In this document: one piece after another, positions 7,285-10,456 of the stretch
Numbering within the stretch: position 1 is the first letter of the stretch
How the letters are laid out: the number at the start of each line of letters is the position of its first letter
NCBI GenBank assembly: GCA_020344715.1
Contig: CP070828.1
Coordinates: 712,317-722,772 of the forward strand
Length of the DNA: 10,456 nucleotides
Source: Candidatus Bathyarchaeota archaeon
GTDB taxonomy: Archaea > Thermoproteota > Bathyarchaeia > Bathyarchaeales > Bathyarchaeaceae
Direction of reading: 5' to 3'
Notes under the pieces: generated by a model
What the model saw: the letters and a program-made list of their open reading frames with translations, nothing else
What the model was told of the DNA's origin: nothing
The model's database searches: none
Made by a program: the position numbers and the translations under genes

Positions 7285-8571
7285 TTACAGCGAAAATTCT
7301 TTCCTAGCCACGCCGGCCTTCTTTCGTTCTTGAGCAGTGATTTCAAAGAGGTTCTTCATCAGTTCAGAGTCCTCTCTGGTTTGCTTAACACCTCGTCGAG
7401 AGAGCACTCTCCTTTGGGTCTTAATCGCGGATTCAAGATACAGTTCCACAGGGTTTGCGCCAAGACTCTGCGACCATATGGTAAACGAAGGGACGTCTTT
7501 CAAAACGAAACCATGGACCTGCGATGCGACCCCTATTTTTCTCCCAGTATAAATTTGGGTTCCGATAGAGGTTTTTGCGTGGTCGCCTATGAAACAACCC
7601 ACCTTGGTCTGTTCTGTGTCAACACGTTTTTGCTGGGTCTTCACATGGACTGTTCCATAGGTATTTTTGAGATCGGAGTTGGTGGTTGCGGCCCCAAGGT
7701 TCACCCATTCGCCAATGTAAGCGTGTCCAATAAAGCCCGTGTGATACTTGTTTGTGTAACCCTGAATGATTGTCTCTTCCAACTCGCCCCCCACGCGACA
7801 GACCGGGCCAATGCTGCAGCCCTCTCTAATCAACCCGGAAGGAATTACCGTCTTGTCTCCTATATGTGTGGGACCGCTGATTCTAGAGCCCGAATGCACA
7901 ATCGTTTCATTGCCTATGAATATTGGACCGTCTCGAGCATCAAGTGTGACATGAGCTTCGACTTGAGCACCCTTTCCAACGCACACATCTTTCTCATCGC
8001 CGTAGATAGTCGCTTTCTCATCCACGGTCCCTTCACTTTCAATTTTCCCAAGTGCCGCGTAGTCTTTTCTGATCAGTTCTGCATTTCTGTTCACAAGATC
8101 CCAGGGATAAGTCAACAGGGGTAGGTTAGACGCTTCGAGAGTTTCGTATTGCTTCATGAGGTTTTTCAAAGTGGTCTCCTTGAGAGGGCTGCATAACTGC
8201 TCTGCTAGGTTCCTAGCGATGTCCTCCCTCAAACGAGCTAGCACCAGTCTTCCCTTCTGGGTAATCAAGGCTCTCTTGGCCAGCTTTTTCTCAACTAGCT
8301 GTTTCGCTTCGTTATCCAAGGCAAGGGTTCCATTGATCAACAGCACGTCATCATCCACAGCTTCAGGCTCATTGACACAGCATGACACTCGCTTGCGAAG
8401 AGTAGGAACCAGATAATCTCTGGCAAATAGGAGAAATTCGGATTCTGGATAGAATTTCTGTGCCCGTTCAAGAAAGCTGAACATCCCGCTTCTGCATTCA
8501 AAAACGGGCCTCGTATAGGTAATGGGAAGAAAATCCTCATAACCTTCATCTTCAAACAGAGCCACAATCAT
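7285..8571 (-). CDS. GlmU-like sugar-1-phosphate nucleotidyltransferase / left-handed beta-helix acyltransferase
   Basis: A 428-aa two-domain protein, likely making UDP-N-acetylglucosamine from glucosamine-1-phosphate (acetyl-CoA and UTP dependent) or a related sugar nucleotide. The N-terminus (MIVALFEDEG, then I-T-Y-T-R-P-V-F at 17-24) is typical of the GlmU N-terminal family NTP_transf_4, which lacks the classical G-x-G-T-R-M loop of bacterial GlmU. From about 188 to 358 runs a left-handed parallel beta-helix with hexapeptide repeats. It includes the GlmU-type hallmark at 282-305 (G-H-A-Y-I-G-E-W-V-N-L-G-A, then TTNSDLKNTYG), with Ala 295 where Gly is usual. About 60 C-terminal residues are charged and helical. 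The ATG at 8571 fits the family start; a TATA-like box 20-26 nt upstream suggests a leaderless or nearly leaderless mRNA. It diverges from the GlmS-like gene, which supplies the upstream step. Arg codons are mostly AGA/AGG (about 16 of 26). Fold and pathway are well supported; exact sugar specificity is not. Confidence 0.85.
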   Translation of the reverse strand: MIVALFEDEGYEDFLPITYTRPVFECRSGMFSFLERAQKFYPESEFLLFARDYLVPTLRKRVSCCVNEPEAVDDDVLLINGTLALDNEAKQLVEKKLAKRALITQKGRLVLARLREDIARNLAEQLCSPLKETTLKNLMKQYETLEASNLPLLTYPWDLVNRNAELIRKDYAALGKIESEGTVDEKATIYGDEKDVCVGKGAQVEAHVTLDARDGPIFIGNETIVHSGSRISGPTHIGDKTVIPSGLIREGCSIGPVCRVGGELEETIIQGYTNKYHTGFIGHAYIGEWVNLGAATTNSDLKNTYGTVHVKTQQKRVDTEQTKVGCFIGDHAKTSIGTQIYTGRKIGVASQVHGFVLKDVPSFTIWSQSLGANPVELYLESAIKTQRRVLSRRGVKQTREDSELMKNLFEITAQERKKAGVARKEFSL

Positions 8572-8688
8572 CTTGCATCATTCCACCATGCATATAGCCA
8601 CATAACTCAGAGTGCTTATATTCAAAATACGCGAGATAAAGCTTAGGGAATCCAATCTGAAAGAAGTCAGCTAGGATGGAAGCGCACT
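8572..8688. promoter_or_regulatory. Shared divergent promoter region of the GlmU-like and GlmS-like genes
   Basis: This 117-bp spacer must hold both promoters. On the minus strand CTATATG (reverse complement of 8591-8597) lies about 23 bp from the GlmU-like ATG, so transcription would start at or next to the start codon. On the plus strand TTATATT (8616-8622) or AGATAAAG (8634-8641) could serve the GlmS-like gene, giving leaders of roughly 45 or 25 nt. A weak AGGATGG (8673-8679) lies 9 nt before the GTG at 8689. These are pattern calls only. Confidence 0.4.
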
Positions 8689-10456
8689 GTGGTTGGAATA
8701 TTCGGTTGTATCCTGAAAGAAGGAAACGTGGCACCCGTCGTTCATAAGGCCCTAAAACGGCTTGAGTATCGAGGCTACGATTCTGCAGGTGAAGCCACTA
8801 TTCATGAAGGTAGGCTGCATGTAAAGAAAGATCATGGGAAAATTGATGACGTTCATGCACAGCATAACCTAGACAATCTTCCCGGCAGAATCGGTCTTGG
8901 ACACATAAGATGGGCGACTCATGGAGCTCCCATGCAAGTGAACGCCCATCCTCATCTGGACTGCCGAAAGGAGGTCGCGGTTGTTCAAAATGGCATCATT
9001 GAAAACTACGCAGATATCAAGGGAGAACTCGAGGAACTGGGACACACTTTCGAATCCAAGACCGACACTGAAGTTGTTCCACATCTTATCGAAGAAAAGC
9101 TTCAGAACGGGCTGTCCTTCATCGAAGCCGTTCGCGAAACCTTGAAGAGACTGGAAGGATCATTTGCCGTCGCGATTGTCTACGTTAAAGATTCTGACAA
9201 AATCTTGTGTGCGCAGAAAGAGAACTCTCTCGCAATTGGTCTATCCGACACTGCCGTCTACTGCTCTTCAGATATTCCAACTTTTCTTCCGATGACCAAA
9301 AAAACTGTCTTGGTTGAAAACGGTGAGCTAGTTATCTTGAGAGATGGTGACTATGAAATCCGCGACTTCGCCAACTGGAATCAAATTGTGAGAAAGCCTA
9401 GACTCATTGATTGGATCCCTGAAGTGGCTCAAAAGGAAGGCTTTCCCCATTTCATGATTAAGGAGATCCACGCACAGCCAGCCTGCCTAAGAAGCACAAT
9501 CAGATTGCAGGAAGAATATCTAGATCTAATGACCGCTTTTCTTGATCGCGCCAAGGAGCTTTTCCTTGTGGCATGCGGCACTTCTTACCATGCTTGCCTT
9601 GCAGCATCCTACATGTTTTCGAAAATGGCTTTTCTGTCAACGCACCCTGTCTATGCTTCAGAGTTTATTGAGCAAGTAGGCAAATCTGTCAATATCGACA
9701 GTACAATACTTGCCCTGAGCCAGTCAGGCGAAACAGCAGACACACTGGCTGCCGTAGATTACGCAAGAAGCCGTGCTGCCACAATATTAGGATTAACTAA
9801 CGTTGTAGGGTCAACTCTAACGCGCGTTTCACGAGTTTTCATCTGTCAACAAGCAGGTCCTGAGATAGGAGTTGCAGCGACCAAAACCTTCACAGCCCAG
9901 CTCTCGGTGTTGGCACAGATTGCCTTAAAGCTCGCTGAGAAGAGGGGCAAGGTCTCTCATGTTGAAATGGAACATTTCAAAGCAAAGCTGAGACAAATCC
10001 CAAATATCATTGAAAAGATTATCCAAACTCAAGAAGAGAAAGTCAAGCAAATTGCTAAGAAATACCGAGATAAACCCTACTTCCTGTTCTTTGGAAGAGG
10101 GATAAGTTCGGCCGTCACTCTTGAGAGCACGTTGAAGCTTTTGGAGACAAATCAGATTCCTTCTTTGACCTATTCAGGCGGAGAGGTAGACGGCGACATC
10201 ATCAACTTAGTTCAACCTGGATATCCTGCAATCTTCGTCTGCCCAAAGGATGACACTCACAAAAAGATCGTTGGAGACATAGCGGAATTGAAAGCCCGAG
10301 GAGCTTCTATCGTCGCTATCATCGAGGACGGAGATGAGCAGATCAAAAGTTTGGCGGACGATTACGTCGAAGTAATGAAAGATGTGCCCGAATTTCTTTC
10401 TCCCATTCAGTGTATCATTCCGTTGCAGCTCTTCGCGTACTACATGGCAGTTGGAA
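8689..10456 (+). CDS. glmS: GlmS-like glutamine:fructose-6-phosphate aminotransferase, 3' end outside window
   Basis: By family it makes glucosamine-6-phosphate from fructose-6-phosphate and glutamine, the first step to UDP-GlcNAc. The frame is open for 589 codons to the edge; the usual length near 609 implies about 20 residues are missing. The N-terminal class II glutamine amidotransferase domain (to about 240) has L-E-Y-R-G-Y-D-S-A-G (25-34), RWATHG (74-79), NAHPH (85-89), NGIIEN (101-106) and TDTE. Two SIS sugar-binding domains follow, with CGTSYHA (296-302), SQSGETADT (344-352), AGPEIGVAATKTF and FFGRG. Only a GTG at 8689 fits as start: an in-frame TAG lies upstream at 8645-8647 and there is no ATG between. 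That gives (M)VGIFGC, with Val where the catalytic Cys1 should be. In the isomerase domain the KHGP motif reads DGDI (501-504), so the His of Escherichia coli position 504 is Gly; Lys 483 and Glu 486 match its Lys485 and Glu488. It may use ammonia, have another substrate, or carry a sequence error at the start. AGA/AGG give about half the Arg codons. Confidence 0.85.
   Translation, partial: MVGIFGCILKEGNVAPVVHKALKRLEYRGYDSAGEATIHEGRLHVKKDHGKIDDVHAQHNLDNLPGRIGLGHIRWATHGAPMQVNAHPHLDCRKEVAVVQNGIIENYADIKGELEELGHTFESKTDTEVVPHLIEEKLQNGLSFIEAVRETLKRLEGSFAVAIVYVKDSDKILCAQKENSLAIGLSDTAVYCSSDIPTFLPMTKKTVLVENGELVILRDGDYEIRDFANWNQIVRKPRLIDWIPEVAQKEGFPHFMIKEIHAQPACLRSTIRLQEEYLDLMTAFLDRAKELFLVACGTSYHACLAASYMFSKMAFLSTHPVYASEFIEQVGKSVNIDSTILALSQSGETADTLAAVDYARSRAATILGLTNVVGSTLTRVSRVFICQQAGPEIGVAATKTFTAQLSVLAQIALKLAEKRGKVSHVEMEHFKAKLRQIPNIIEKIIQTQEEKVKQIAKKYRDKPYFLFFGRGISSAVTLESTLKLLETNQIPSLTYSGGEVDGDIINLVQPGYPAIFVCPKDDTHKKIVGDIAELKARGASIVAIIEDGDEQIKSLADDYVEVMKDVPEFLSPIQCIIPLQLFAYYMAVG

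Noticed and set aside
7152..7307. 51-aa plus-strand ORF
   Set aside because: No ribosome binding site or known motif, and it overlaps the 3' end of the GlmU-like gene.
7330..8124. 264-aa plus-strand ORF
   Set aside because: It lies entirely opposite the GlmU-like gene, whose hexapeptide repeats and NLGA/NSDLKN motifs are convincing; the plus-strand product has no recognisable features.
8676..8747. ATG 8676 as start of the GlmS-like gene (would supply a Cys)
   Set aside because: That frame differs from the GlmS frame and reaches a stop after 23 codons; it works only if a small indel or frameshift is assumed.
1..10456. CRISPR array, insertion sequence or prophage genes
   Set aside because: No regularly spaced repeats, transposase or integrase motifs were found on reading both strands.

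Overview
The window carries four long genes and one edge-truncated gene, in two modules that differ in codon use. The organism is most likely an archaeon, possibly a Bathyarchaeia-like lineage. The signs are TATA-like boxes at fitting distances from starts, GAGGT-type ribosome binding sites, and a GlmU-like protein of the NTP_transf_4 type next to a GlmS. This assignment is an inference; a bacterium is not excluded. GC content is moderate, near half by eye.

Left module (about 1-6796), DNA repair. A Fpg/Nei-family DNA glycosylase homologue (minus strand, C-terminus outside the window) is transcribed away from a very large UvrA-type protein (1642 aa, plus strand). The UvrA is a head-to-tail fusion of two UvrA copies, with four ABC ATPase units in one chain. 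The two halves have lost complementary domains: the N-terminal half keeps the UvrB-binding domain but lacks the insertion domain, and the C-terminal half keeps the insertion domain but lacks the UvrB-binding domain. Its stop overlaps by 4 bp (ATGA) the start of a 347-aa alpha/alpha-toroid protein with QW-like repeats and no recognisable cyclase active site. The 246-bp spacer between the divergent glycosylase and uvrA genes holds candidate promoters for both directions, a hairpin and two GTGCAC-centred palindromes.

A 488-bp gap (6797-7284) without a convincing gene separates the modules. It contains an 8-bp perfect inverted repeat, a 10-bp palindrome and a few very short ORFs.

Right module (about 7285-10456), amino-sugar activation. 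A GlmU-like nucleotidyltransferase/acyltransferase (minus strand) diverges from a GlmS-like glutamine:fructose-6-phosphate amidotransferase (plus strand, last 20 or so residues outside the window). Together with a phosphoglucosamine mutase, not seen here, they would make UDP-GlcNAc. The GlmS-like protein is odd: in its reading frame the catalytic N-terminal Cys is Val, and the isomerase-domain His of the KHGP motif is replaced.

Arginine codons differ sharply between the modules. AGA/AGG make up 1 of 27 in the toroid gene and about 16 of 26 in the GlmU-like gene (counted by eye). This suggests the repair module came in by transfer. The best candidate for an undescribed system is the tandem UvrA plus toroid protein plus Fpg-like glycosylase cluster.
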